The notes beneath the pieces were generated by a model. That model was given only the letters and a program-made list of their open reading frames with translations. It had not been told where the DNA came from and did not search any database. From Sterolibacterium sp964437515 (lineage in GTDB: Bacteria > Pseudomonadota > Gammaproteobacteria > Burkholderiales > Rhodocyclaceae), in the NCBI GenBank assembly GCA_964437515.1, contig CAYTHB010000008.1, positions 1 through 64,000 on the forward strand: DNA of 64,000 bases, in the 5' to 3' direction. Position numbers and translations under genes: made by a program. Each line of letters starts with the position of its first letter. The stretch's first letter is position 1. Below, in pieces: positions 39,627 through 48,234 of the stretch.

Positions 39627-40130
39627 ATGTTTGCCGTAAAGAATGAAGAACACGCACTCGATATCGTTCAAGATTCGATGCTCAAACTCGCCGAAAATTA
39701 TAGTGACAGACCCGTCACCGAGATGCCGATGCTGTTTCAACGCATCCTGCAGAACACCATTCGCGACTTTTATCGTCGGCAAAAAACCCGCTCCTTATGG
39801 ACGACGCTGCTCTCCGCCTTAACGCCTGGTCATGGTCAAGATCAAGACGAAGATTATGATCCACTGGACACACTGGAAGTTGAAACACCCGGAATTCCCA
39901 GCCCAACGGTTCACTTGGAACGAACGCAAGTCCTTGCTGCCATTGAAAAAGAAGTAGAAAAACTCCCGCCACGTCAACGCGAAGCCTTCCTCATGCGTTA
40001 CTGGGAGGATATGGATATTGCCGAAACGGCTGTGGCCATGGGTTGCACAGAAGGTAGCGTCAAAACGCATTGCTCGCGAGCCACACATACGCTCGCCACT
40101 GCGCTCAAGTTGAAGGGAATCGAGCTATGA
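39627..40130 (+). CDS. RNA polymerase sigma factor, ECF type
   Basis: Region 2 is seen in HALDIVQDSMLKLAENYSD and FQRILQNTIRDFYRRQK; region 4 in LPPRQREAFLMRYWEDMDIAETAVAMG with EGSVKTHCSRATHTLA. From ATG 39627 the protein has 167 residues. The same frame is open back to 39549 and encodes a family-like N-terminus (ELSDFLADVERRAFKQA), but no ATG, GTG or TTG lies there; CTG at 39561 could be the real start. The stop overlaps the next gene (ATGA). Confidence 0.87.
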   Translation: MFAVKNEEHALDIVQDSMLKLAENYSDRPVTEMPMLFQRILQNTIRDFYRRQKTRSLWTTLLSALTPGHGQDQDEDYDPLDTLEVETPGIPSPTVHLERTQVLAAIEKEVEKLPPRQREAFLMRYWEDMDIAETAVAMGCTEGSVKTHCSRATHTLATALKLKGIEL

Positions 40131-40543
40131 ATGACCATCTGCATGACGAACAACAATTCGCTCACAAGCTGAGGCATCATCTCGATCAGGGCGCACGCAA
40201 TGTGGATGCATTGACACTCAACAAGCTCATGATGGCACGCCAGACGGCGCTGTCCCGCCATAAAACAGCGACCGTCGCCGGGCTTAGCTTGGCAGGTGTC
40301 GGTCATCTACTGCACGAAACTCTCCTACCCAGGGCAAGAACAGCCATTGCCCTCATGATACTGACCCTCACTGTCACGGGTGTCTATTATTGGTCTCATT
40401 TTCAGGAAGCAGAAGAAAATGAGGAAATCGACAGTGCCCTGCTTTCTGACGACCTACCCATCAATGCCTATCTGGATCACGGCTTTCACGCATGGCTTGC
40501 TCAACCTTCTACCGAAGACTCTGCGGAATCGCTGCCGGAATAA
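40127..40543 (+). CDS. DUF3619 family single-span protein
   Basis: This 138-residue protein has one central membrane helix (TAIALMILTLTVTGVYYW) between an N-terminal cytosolic helical part (HKLRHHLDQGARNVDALTLNKL) and an acidic periplasmic-side tail (EAEENEEIDSALLSDDLP). Its ATG overlaps the sigma-factor stop. The shape and position resemble an anti-sigma factor, though no ZAS motif is present; that role is inference. It overlaps the next gene by 52 bp. Confidence 0.82.
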   Translation: MNDHLHDEQQFAHKLRHHLDQGARNVDALTLNKLMMARQTALSRHKTATVAGLSLAGVGHLLHETLLPRARTAIALMILTLTVTGVYYWSHFQEAEENEEIDSALLSDDLPINAYLDHGFHAWLAQPSTEDSAESLPE

Positions 40544-41199
40544 CTCTGGCGTTGACGCTCTCCCTGGCACTGCCGAATCCGGCCGCTGCCGTTATTGTCC
40601 TACCCATCTCTCAACCCGCCTGGTCTGAACTGACCCGGCAGCAGCGCGAAGTCCTGATGCCTTTATCGGGTGAATGGGATCAGATGGAATCATTCCGGCG
40701 CAAAAAATGGCTGGGTATCGCTCAACGCTACCCCAACCTGCCACCGGATGAACAAAAACGTGTCCAGAACCGGATGAAAGCATGGATCAACCTGTCGCCA
40801 GGTGAACGCCAGCGCGTGCGTGATCTTTACAAAAGCCTGCAAAAAGCCCCGCCAGAGCAACGCGCCGCCATCATGCAAAAATGGCAGGAATATAAGGAAT
40901 TACCCGATACTGAAAAAGACCGGTTGCGCCATCAAAATACGGCTCAAACAAATCAAAAAATACCGCAAGGCAAAAACCCCCATTCAAGCCCACAGGCACA
41001 GCAACGATCCAATATTCCATCGGTAGGCCATCCGGCACCCTTGACACCTGCCGCGGCATCACCTGCATCCGCCACGACAAATTCCATCACCATATCGTCG
41101 CCCCCAGCATCTGGGGCTGCCTTGCCGCCCCACGCCCCGCTCCCCGCAAGTGCCACCCCCTCGTCGGCCAAACCCATCAGCTCCAGTAGCGCCCCCTGA
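40492..41199 (+). CDS. DUF3106 family exported protein
   Basis: This 235-residue protein has a signal peptide (LCGIAAGITLALTLSLALPNPAAA). The DUF3106 core follows, with repeats of W..L...QR..L.PL (SQPAWSELTRQQREVLMPLS; RYPNLPPDEQKRVQNRMKAW; LSPGERQRVRDLYKSLQ). The tail is a low-complexity Ser/Pro/Ala run. ATG 40492 lies well inside the DUF3619 gene. Function unknown; the three genes form one unit with the sigma factor. Confidence 0.85.
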   Translation: MACSTFYRRLCGIAAGITLALTLSLALPNPAAAVIVLPISQPAWSELTRQQREVLMPLSGEWDQMESFRRKKWLGIAQRYPNLPPDEQKRVQNRMKAWINLSPGERQRVRDLYKSLQKAPPEQRAAIMQKWQEYKELPDTEKDRLRHQNTAQTNQKIPQGKNPHSSPQAQQRSNIPSVGHPAPLTPAAASPASATTNSITISSPPASGAALPPHAPLPASATPSSAKPISSSSAP

Positions 41200-41319
41200 T
41201 ACCGTAGTCATCCGGAAATTGCGTTGGGCTTGAACGCAGCCAGGAATCTATTCCATGCATTCACATTCACGCTTCAACACGTCCAATACTCGACATCCCG
41301 CACTTTTTATTGCATAACC

Positions 41320-41742
41320 ATGCAAAGTACGCCTCCGGCCACACCCACTCTATTTCGTCGCTTGATCAGTGCCCTCTATGAAATACTGCTGTTAATTGGC
41401 GTTACGGCCGTATTTGTCTTATTGCCACAAACAATTTACGCAATGACGCAAGGACACACAGCGCCTTCGGCGTTATTGCTACTCAATCTAACACTGGTTC
41501 TGGGCGTTTATTTTGTATGGTTCTGGTCTCACGGCGGTCAGACGCTGGCGATGAAAACCTGGAAAATTCGTCTGGTGGATGCCCAGGGCACCCCCGTCAC
41601 CAAGCCCCGCGCCTTATTACGATTTTTACTGTGTTGGCCTTCATGGGGGCTACTTGGCGCCGGGCTGCTATGGGCCATTTTTGATTCCGATCATCAATTT
41701 CTTCATGATCGTCTGGCAGGAACACGCTTGATTCGGGTTTGA
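41320..41742 (+). CDS. RDD family membrane protein
   Basis: This 140-residue protein has three membrane helices and RDD-family motifs: RRLISALYEILLLIGV near the start, GGQTLAMKTWKIRLVDAQGT in the middle and the C-terminal DHQFLHDRLAGTRLI. The family is small and multi-spanning, with roles suggested in ion or metabolite exchange. ATG 41320 is chosen over an upstream ATG at 41224 whose codons are not family-like. It converges with lptG, 6 bp apart. Confidence 0.88.
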   Translation: MQSTPPATPTLFRRLISALYEILLLIGVTAVFVLLPQTIYAMTQGHTAPSALLLLNLTLVLGVYFVWFWSHGGQTLAMKTWKIRLVDAQGTPVTKPRALLRFLLCWPSWGLLGAGLLWAIFDSDHQFLHDRLAGTRLIRV

Positions 41743-41748
41743 TCCAGA

Positions 41749-42828
41749 TTAACGACGATCCACCCACATCATCAACCCGCCCGCTGCAATAAGAAATAAC
41801 GCACTGGGCGTAATGGCCGACCAGAACGGCGGCCAGTTATTGATCGCCCCCAGACTGGAAAACAAGCCGTTCAACATGTGAAACGCAATCCCCAGCATGA
41901 TGCCGGCAAAAACCTTGATACTCACGGCACCCATGCGATCCTGCATATAGGCGAAGGGCAATGCCAATACCATCATGACCAATGCAGCAAGCGGATAAAT
42001 CAGTTTTTTCCACAAGGCAATTTCATAACGTTGTGTTTTTTGATGATTCTCTTGCAAGTGGTGGATGTACTGATACAAATTGATCAACGACATCCGCTCG
42101 GGTATCACCATCAGCATCGACAGGATGCTGGGATTCAAAGCAGAATGCCAAGCCATCTCCGGAATCCGATGGACTTCGGTATGACGGCCATCAAACACCG
42201 TTTGTACAACATTCAGTAGCCGCCATGCCTCAGGGGCTTGGTAACTTCCTTCCTCTGCTTCGCTGATTGAACGTAATTGATGATGATCATCAAATACATA
42301 AATACGAATCCCTCGCAAACGGGTATCGGGCAGCACGTCTCGTATATTGATAAATCGGGTTTCATCCTTGACCCACAAGCCAGAACGAAACTCCTGAGCA
42401 ACCATGGAATTCATCGCTTTCAAGCGCAATTGCTGTGCTGTACGCTCGGCCGGTGGAGCCACAACTTCACCCACAACAAAAATCAAGACCACAAAAAGAA
42501 GCCCCAGCTTGCTCAAGGCAATCAGCAAGCTGCGAGTGGAAAGTCCAGAAGCCCGTAATACCGTGATTTCGGAATGACGCGCCAACAAGGTCAGTGCATA
42601 AAGCGATCCAATCAAGACTGCAATCGGAAACAGCTCATAAATATGTCCTGGCAGGGTCAATAACACGAAGCCCACTGCATGCTGCAGTTGATACCCCCCT
42701 TTGCCGACATCCTCGAACTCATGTACCAAGTCAAAAAAAGCAAACAACATCAAAAATGCAGTCAGCACCAAGGCTGTCCCTGCATAAACTTCACGCGCCA
42801 GATAGCGTTCATACACTTTCAATGCCAC
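41749..42828 (-). CDS. lptG: LPS export ABC transporter permease LptG
   Basis: This 359-residue permease of the LptB2FGC machine extracts lipopolysaccharide from the inner membrane. It has three helices at each end around a periplasmic beta-jellyroll domain. Family features are MALKVYERYLAREVYAGTALV, ARHSEITVLRASGLSTRSLL and the C-terminal KVFAGIMLGIAFHMLNGLFS. It overlaps lptF by 10 bp. Confidence 0.94.
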   Translation of the reverse strand: MALKVYERYLAREVYAGTALVLTAFLMLFAFFDLVHEFEDVGKGGYQLQHAVGFVLLTLPGHIYELFPIAVLIGSLYALTLLARHSEITVLRASGLSTRSLLIALSKLGLLFVVLIFVVGEVVAPPAERTAQQLRLKAMNSMVAQEFRSGLWVKDETRFINIRDVLPDTRLRGIRIYVFDDHHQLRSISEAEEGSYQAPEAWRLLNVVQTVFDGRHTEVHRIPEMAWHSALNPSILSMLMVIPERMSLINLYQYIHHLQENHQKTQRYEIALWKKLIYPLAALVMMVLALPFAYMQDRMGAVSIKVFAGIMLGIAFHMLNGLFSSLGAINNWPPFWSAITPSALFLIAAGGLMMWVDRR

Positions 42829-43898
42829 AGCCGCCTCCAGGAAAACATGAATAGGCGACGTGAAAACAGAAGCATCAACAACACTAGCATAACCCCATGC
42901 ACCAGCCAGACGCCCAAGCCAAAGCTCAGTCGCCCCTGGGCAACCCAGGCTTGGCTCAGGCTGATGAGATTGCTGTATGTCATGTAGATCAAAATGGCAA
43001 AAATCAGATTATTGGTGCGGCCCGCCCGTGGATTCACAAAAGAAAGAGGAATAGCCAGTAACGCCAGATTGAGTGCTGCCAGAGGGATTCCCATACGCCA
43101 GAGGATTTCTCCGAGATTCTGAGGGGTCGGATTCTCGATCAAGCGCATCAACGATGCACTTTTAGCCGTTTCAACAAAGCCTTGTGACTCGCGCGTTTCA
43201 ACACGAACAGCGTAACGTGCAAACTCCATGACACGATAATCTGCCTGCCCGGGAACCCCCTCATAACGTCGTCCATGTTCCAGCACCAGAAAACGATCCC
43301 CATTGGGTGCAGTTTCCTGATGGCCCTGTGCTGCGGCCATGATGCCTAAGCGTCCATGCTGAACCGAGCTAATGAAGACATTTTTGACCCTGCCTTCCTG
43401 ACCATTCACCGCTTCCACAAAAAAAACACGATCCGCCATGGCCGATTCACGGAAGCTCCCGGGCGACACCTGTGCAACGTCATCACGATTCTTCATCTTT
43501 TGTCGAAATTCCGCACTTTTGGATAGTGCCCACGGTGACATGAAGATCGACAGCATCGCAATGATGGCGAGAATGGGGACGGCAAACATCATGACCGGAC
43601 GAACCCATGCCGTCAGTGGAACCCCACTGGAAAACCACACCACCATTTCGGAATCCCGATACGCCCGCGACAAAGACAGCAAGACGGCAATGAACAAGGT
43701 CAATGACAGCAAGACGGGCAAATAACTGATCGCGCCAAATCCCAACAAGGCGACCACGGCTTCCGAAGCCAGTTTCCCTCCGGCCGCCTCACCGAGCAGT
43801 CGGATTAACTGCGTCGTCAATAAAATGGCAAACAACGCGATAAAAACGGCAATGGCAGTGTGCGCAAATTCACGCAGAGCCGCTCGCTGATAAATCAT
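42819..43898 (-). CDS. lptF: LPS export ABC transporter permease LptF
   Basis: This 359-residue partner of LptG shows MIYQRAALREFAHTAIAVFI at the N-terminus, the coupling-helix region AYRDSEMVVWFSSGVPLTAW and MGIPLAALNLALLAIPLSFV near the end, with the same three-plus-three helix plan. First gene of the pair. It is divergent from pepA; the 269-bp gap between them starts with an AT-rich stretch (about 43908-43945) that may hold the promoters. Confidence 0.94.
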   Translation of the reverse strand: MIYQRAALREFAHTAIAVFIALFAILLTTQLIRLLGEAAGGKLASEAVVALLGFGAISYLPVLLSLTLFIAVLLSLSRAYRDSEMVVWFSSGVPLTAWVRPVMMFAVPILAIIAMLSIFMSPWALSKSAEFRQKMKNRDDVAQVSPGSFRESAMADRVFFVEAVNGQEGRVKNVFISSVQHGRLGIMAAAQGHQETAPNGDRFLVLEHGRRYEGVPGQADYRVMEFARYAVRVETRESQGFVETAKSASLMRLIENPTPQNLGEILWRMGIPLAALNLALLAIPLSFVNPRAGRTNNLIFAILIYMTYSNLISLSQAWVAQGRLSFGLGVWLVHGVMLVLLMLLFSRRLFMFSWRRLWH

Positions 43899-44167
43899 CT
43901 TATTTTTGACTTTTGATAATTATTTTAGTGATAATCAAAAATTCCCTGATGATCACCGGCTATCCAGCATGGACATTGTGTTTGGCACGATTTAACAATG
44001 ACAAATAACGGCGCATTCGTCGGCATCTGGCAAATCGCATTTCAGAACCCGATGCGGAATTCAGCAATACCAGTAGTATCCTGCCCTCCGCATCCGCACC
44101 CATAAAACAACGTCCATCCAGCCCAACCGCAACCATTTTCAGTCTTCACGCCCTCAAGGAGCGAACC

Positions 44168-45667
44168 GTGGAATTTAGCATAAAAAGTGGCAGCCCCGAA
44201 AAGCAACGCAGCGCATGTATCGTTGTCGGTGTGTTCGAACCCCGCAAGCTCTCCTTGCCGGGCGAAATTCTCAACAAGGCCAGCAATCAGTTCATCTCCG
44301 ATCTGTTGCGCCGGGGGGACTTGGAAGGTAAATCCGGCTCCACCCTGCTTTTGCACAATGTGCCGGGCGTTGCCAGCGATCGTGTTTTGCTCGTTGGCCT
44401 AGGTAAGGAAAAGGAATTTCATGAGAAGGAATATCGCACCGCCATTGCCACCGCTGTGCGCACGCTCAATGAAATCGGAGCATTTGACGCCACTTTGACA
44501 CTCACCGAACTCCCATTGAAAAAACACGATATTCCCTGGCGTATCCGCCAGGCCGTATTGGTGAGCATGGAAAGCCTCTATCGGTTTGATCAGTTCAAAT
44601 CCAAAAAAGACGAAGTTCGTCGCCCCCTGCGCAAACTCACCCTGGCCATCGACAGCCGTGCCGATCTAACAGACGCTGAAGTCGCCATGACACAAGCCCA
44701 AGCCATTGCACAGGGCATGAACCTGACCAAGGATCTGGGCAACCTGCCGGGCAATATCTGTACGCCCACTTATCTGGCTGAACAGGCCATCGAGATGGGA
44801 CAAAAATATCCGATCAAGATTAACGTGCTCGAACGTGCCGATATGGAAAAACTCGGCATGGGTTCGCTACTCTCGGTCGCCAATGGAACCCATCGCCCCC
44901 CGAAGCTGATTACCCTCCAGTATGAAGGAGGTAAGACGGGTGACAAACCTGTGGTGCTGGTGGGCAAAGGCATCACCTTTGATAGCGGCGGTATCTCGCT
45001 CAAGCCCGGCCCCGAAATGGACGAAATGAAGTACGACATGTGTGGCGCTGCCACCGTGCTCGGCACTTTGCAAGCCATAGCCCAAATGGAACTCAAGCTG
45101 AATGTGATCGGCATCATTCCGACCACCGAAAACATGCCCGGTGGCAACGCGACACGCCCCGGTGACATCGTAACCTCGATGTCCGGCCAGACGATCGAAA
45201 TCCTCAACACGGATGCAGAAGGCCGCCTGATCCTGTGCGACGCACTGACCTATGCCGAACGCTTTGATCCGGATTGCGTCATCGACATTGCGACGCTGAC
45301 GGGTGCCTGTGTCATTGCCCTCGGTCATGTAGCCAGTGGCCTGTTGGCCAACGATGATCGCATCGCCCGAGAACTGCTACAAGCAGGCCAAAATGCCTAT
45401 GATCGCGCGTGGCAGCTCCCCTTATGGGAAGACTATCAAGAACAACTGAAAAGCCCGTTCGCAGACATGGCCAATATTGGCGGACGCTCCGCAGGCACCA
45501 TTACTGCCGCATGCTTTCTCGCACGCTTTACCAAAAAATTCGAATGGGCACATCTCGATATCGCCGGCACGGCCTGGAAATCAGGAGAGAAAAAAGGCGC
45601 GACCGGCCGACCGGTTCCCCTGCTGACGCACTTCCTGCTGACACGTGCCGGATTAAAGGTCGATTAA
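44168..45667 (+). CDS. pepA: Leucyl aminopeptidase (cytosol aminopeptidase PepA)
   Basis: This 499-residue M17 peptidase contains VGKGITFDSGGISLKPGPEM (metal and substrate Lys/Asp residues) and the family signature NTDAEGRLILCDAL, and removes N-terminal residues from peptides. E. coli PepA also binds DNA, which is not tested here. The start is GTG 44168, fixed by AAGGAG six bases upstream (44157-44162). It is followed by holC after 39 bp. Confidence 0.96.
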   Translation: MEFSIKSGSPEKQRSACIVVGVFEPRKLSLPGEILNKASNQFISDLLRRGDLEGKSGSTLLLHNVPGVASDRVLLVGLGKEKEFHEKEYRTAIATAVRTLNEIGAFDATLTLTELPLKKHDIPWRIRQAVLVSMESLYRFDQFKSKKDEVRRPLRKLTLAIDSRADLTDAEVAMTQAQAIAQGMNLTKDLGNLPGNICTPTYLAEQAIEMGQKYPIKINVLERADMEKLGMGSLLSVANGTHRPPKLITLQYEGGKTGDKPVVLVGKGITFDSGGISLKPGPEMDEMKYDMCGAATVLGTLQAIAQMELKLNVIGIIPTTENMPGGNATRPGDIVTSMSGQTIEILNTDAEGRLILCDALTYAERFDPDCVIDIATLTGACVIALGHVASGLLANDDRIARELLQAGQNAYDRAWQLPLWEDYQEQLKSPFADMANIGGRSAGTITAACFLARFTKKFEWAHLDIAGTAWKSGEKKGATGRPVPLLTHFLLTRAGLKVD

Positions 45668-45706
45668 GGCTTGTTTCACACTGAACCGCAGACGCAACGC
45701 AACACC

Positions 45707-46153
45707 ATGGCGCGTATCCTGATCTGTCATAACGCCTCAGACCGTATTCATGCAGCAGCCTTGTGGCTTGCGCAGGAATCTGTCTGGAATGAGGCCGAGA
45801 TCACTACATCCATTCTGATCTCGGACCCCCAGCAAGCCAATCAGCTCGATCAATTTCTCTGGAGCCACCCACCAACTGGCTTTCTGCCGCATTGTCGCGC
45901 AAGCTCTCCGCTCGCAACTGAAACGCCTTTAATCATTGCTGAATCTATCGATGAACTCAAGCAGCGTCCACGCACGACACGCCTGCTTAACTTGAACGAC
46001 ACCCTTCCACCCGATTTCGAACATTACGTCAGTCTGATCGAAATCATCAGCCAGGAAGAGCATATCCGGCAACCCGCACGCGAACGTGCCCGCTACTATC
46101 GCGATCATGGCCATGACATCCAGTATCGCGATCTTCAAAAGGAACCGCTGTGA
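45707..46153 (+). CDS. holC: DNA polymerase III chi subunit
   Basis: This 148-residue protein fits HolC: HNASDRIHAAALWLAQES at the start, FLWSHPPTGFLPH in the middle and the C-terminal RERARYYRDHGHDIQYRDL. It links the clamp loader to single-strand-binding protein. ATG 45707 (MARILICHN) is preferred to a TTG at 45671. It lies between pepA and valS in many betaproteobacteria; here valS is not next. Confidence 0.9.
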   Translation: MARILICHNASDRIHAAALWLAQESVWNEAEITTSILISDPQQANQLDQFLWSHPPTGFLPHCRASSPLATETPLIIAESIDELKQRPRTTRLLNLNDTLPPDFEHYVSLIEIISQEEHIRQPARERARYYRDHGHDIQYRDLQKEPL

Positions 46154-46704
46154 CGGACAACATCGATGACGATACCCTGATCGACAAAGCCGATGCGCTG
46201 ATGCGCCGGCGCGGTTTCAATGCTAATCCGGATTTGAAAGAAACGACGGAAGCCTTGTCGCTCACGGAAGATCTCGAAAATACTGAAGACAACAAAACTG
46301 ATAACACCCTTCCAAAATCCGATACAACCATCACATCCAATGTTGCCTCCCACCCCGAAGAAACATCCGATCAACTCAACGACAACAGCACATCGCCTGA
46401 AAAAGACGAAACCATCGCACCTCCCCCAGTCCTGAATACATCTGCATCCCTCATCGAACAGGACATTCCCACACTAACCGATGTCGTTCAGGATGAACTG
46501 CACACCCCCTTGCACCCCATTCGATTCGCTCAAACCCAAGCTGAATTCCACGGAATATTAAATACATGGCTTGAGGAAGCACTTCCCGAAGTCATTGCCA
46601 CCACGCTGGATAAGCTGAAAGATCAACTTACCCGAGAACTTCAGGATCGTTTCCGCGCGGAGTTTCGCTCTGAAACAACGACACATCCAGAAACAGAACG
46701 CTGA
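46150..46704 (+). CDS. Acidic hypothetical protein
   Basis: This 184-residue protein starts at GTG 46150, overlapping the holC stop (GTGA). Residues 1-30 are helical (DDDTLIDKADALMRRRGFN). The middle, about 35-125, is a disordered Thr/Asp/Glu/Asn/Pro-rich linker. Residues 135-175 form an amphipathic helix (WLEEALPEVIATTLDKLKDQ). The folded-linker-helix shape is reminiscent of PopZ-like polar proteins, but I see no firm match. Coupled to holC, so it probably has a role near replication; this is conjecture. Confidence 0.75.
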   Translation: MTDNIDDDTLIDKADALMRRRGFNANPDLKETTEALSLTEDLENTEDNKTDNTLPKSDTTITSNVASHPEETSDQLNDNSTSPEKDETIAPPPVLNTSASLIEQDIPTLTDVVQDELHTPLHPIRFAQTQAEFHGILNTWLEEALPEVIATTLDKLKDQLTRELQDRFRAEFRSETTTHPETER

Positions 46705-46708
46705 TCTC

Positions 46709-47998
46709 ATGGCAGGTCTTGGACTAATTCTTCGTCGTATTTTTGCACCTACAGCACAGCGCGCATCTGAAAAAATACAAAACAACGAGGAACTAACGCT
46801 CTGCCAACAGCGCGTTGATGAACAGCCGGACAATCCGTACCACCGCTTCACCCTTGCGGGTACTTTGCATCAGCACGGACAAACAGCACGCGCTTTGATG
46901 GAATACCGGATGGCAGTGCAGCTTCAGCCCGATTTTGCAGAAGCCCACTGTAACTTGGGCTTACTTTTGCAAGAGCAAGGATTACCCGGTGCGCTAGAAG
47001 CCCTGCAACGCGCCTGCGAACTGGCACCTGACAATCAGCATTTCGCCACCAACCGGCGACTGTTGTTGAACGGCAAGGTTCCCATGTGGCATTTTTCGAT
47101 GATGAACGATCAACCGCGTGCCATTGCGTATGAAACGGCTTTGCAACGTGCGCTGCGTCCTGACGATCATGTGTTCGACATTGGCACAGGCTCAGGTTTG
47201 CTCTCCATGATGGCTGCGCGTGCCGGTGCGCAACGCGTGACAAGCTGTGAGCTTGTTCCTGAAATCGCTGCCAAAGCACGTCAGATCATCGAAGCCAACG
47301 GCTACGCAGACAACATCAAGGTCATCGCCCAAGCCTCATCAGACCTCAAAATCCCCGATGATTTACCCAACCGCGCCACGGTACTGGTTTCAGAAATATT
47401 TTCCAGCGAATTGATTGGGGAAGGTGCATTACCCAGCTTCGAACATGCCCGAAAACACTTGCTCGAACCCGATGCCCGCATCATTCCTTCTCAAGCCTGG
47501 ATTGTCGGCCAACTCGCTGGCTCCGCCGCACTCACACCTTATTTGCGTGTGGAAAATGTGGCTGGTTTCAATTTACAGGGCTTTAATGACTTTTCGCCCG
47601 TCACCGTGTTCCCGACCGAATGGAACATCGATCTGGAATACCAATCCGCACCGTTCGATATCTTCGATTTCAACTTTCAACAGGACAACAGCTTCCCACC
47701 CAAAACATCCAAACTTCGCATACAGGTTTCTCGCAGCGGAATATGCCACGGCATCCTGCAATGGCTACGGTTACGCCTTTACGACGATATTTTTTACGAG
47801 AACGCCCCCGATGGCAGTGCGACCCAACACACTGAACATCGTACCGACCGTACCGAGGGACACTGGCGTTGGGCACTCCACACCTTCCCGGAGCCTCTCC
47901 ACCTGCAAGCGGGGCAGACGCTCGACATTCAGGTGTCTCACAATCGAAACAACCTGATTTTCATCGTTGAAAGTTCGAACGTGAAGTCAAAAGGTTGA
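46709..47998 (+). CDS. TPR protein fused to a PRMT7/9-like arginine methyltransferase domain
   Basis: This 429-residue protein has TPR motifs at about 30-115 (NPYHRFTLAGTLHQHGQTAR; FAEAHCNLGLLLQEQG), then a class I methyltransferase. Motif I is VFDIGTGSGLLSMMAA (155-170), followed by an acidic post-I segment CELVPEIAAKA. The PRMT double-E loop SEIFSSELIGEG has Glu229 and Glu234/Glu238, then LPSFEHA. A beta-barrel ends with the HW pair (His385-Trp386) where PRMTs have THW. These match PRMT7 closely in wording. TPR plus PRMT is the plan of animal PRMT9. Substrate unknown; the last 60 codons are duplicated at 55122-55298. Confidence 0.82.
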   Translation: MAGLGLILRRIFAPTAQRASEKIQNNEELTLCQQRVDEQPDNPYHRFTLAGTLHQHGQTARALMEYRMAVQLQPDFAEAHCNLGLLLQEQGLPGALEALQRACELAPDNQHFATNRRLLLNGKVPMWHFSMMNDQPRAIAYETALQRALRPDDHVFDIGTGSGLLSMMAARAGAQRVTSCELVPEIAAKARQIIEANGYADNIKVIAQASSDLKIPDDLPNRATVLVSEIFSSELIGEGALPSFEHARKHLLEPDARIIPSQAWIVGQLAGSAALTPYLRVENVAGFNLQGFNDFSPVTVFPTEWNIDLEYQSAPFDIFDFNFQQDNSFPPKTSKLRIQVSRSGICHGILQWLRLRLYDDIFYENAPDGSATQHTEHRTDRTEGHWRWALHTFPEPLHLQAGQTLDIQVSHNRNNLIFIVESSNVKSKG

Positions 47999-48052
47999 AC
48001 AGTGAAAAAACCCGCGATGTCCCCAGCAATCCGTTGTCGTCATCTACGTACT
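47822..48052. repeat. 231-bp direct repeat, copy A (junction of two convergent genes)
   Basis: The stretch matches 55122-55352 without any insertion or deletion (constant offset of 7300 bp). It spans the last 59 codons of the TPR-PRMT gene and, on the other strand, the last 21 codons of a lipoprotein gene. Similarity ends sharply after CGTACT at 48052. Together with the other copy it brackets the RND efflux operon. Confidence 0.92.
47987..48052 (-). pseudogene. Orphan 3' end of a lipoprotein gene
   Basis: Minus-strand remnant of the lipoprotein gene whose complete copy is at 55287-55607. It encodes TTTDCWGHRGFFHCSTF and then the conserved TGA at 47987, but carries an in-frame TAG just before. 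The rest of the gene is absent; unrelated sequence starts at 48053. Confidence 0.85.
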
Positions 48053-48068
48053 TATTCACCCGACAACC

Positions 48069-48170
48069 AAGGATTGCACCGTCATTCTGCGCATCATCGC
48101 AGAATCCATAGATCCTGCGACGATGCGCAGAGTGACTGTATAACCGTGTGACCGTGGCGTCGCAACAAGG
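48069..48170 (+). repeat. 100-bp hairpin unit, copy B
   Basis: Begins AAGGATTGCACCGTCATT and ends ACAAGG; matches 55020-55120. It contains a large imperfect palindrome with 20-bp arms (48087-48106 and 48111-48130, 18 of 20 positions paired) around the loop CATA. Changes between copies partly preserve pairing. The rest of 47999-48234 holds no gene. Confidence 0.88.
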
Positions 48171-48234
48171 GCATCACAATCAATCCTTAATTGATCCATA
48201 AAGACAAGCTGGAAGAAAACTCCCTCACTCCTTG

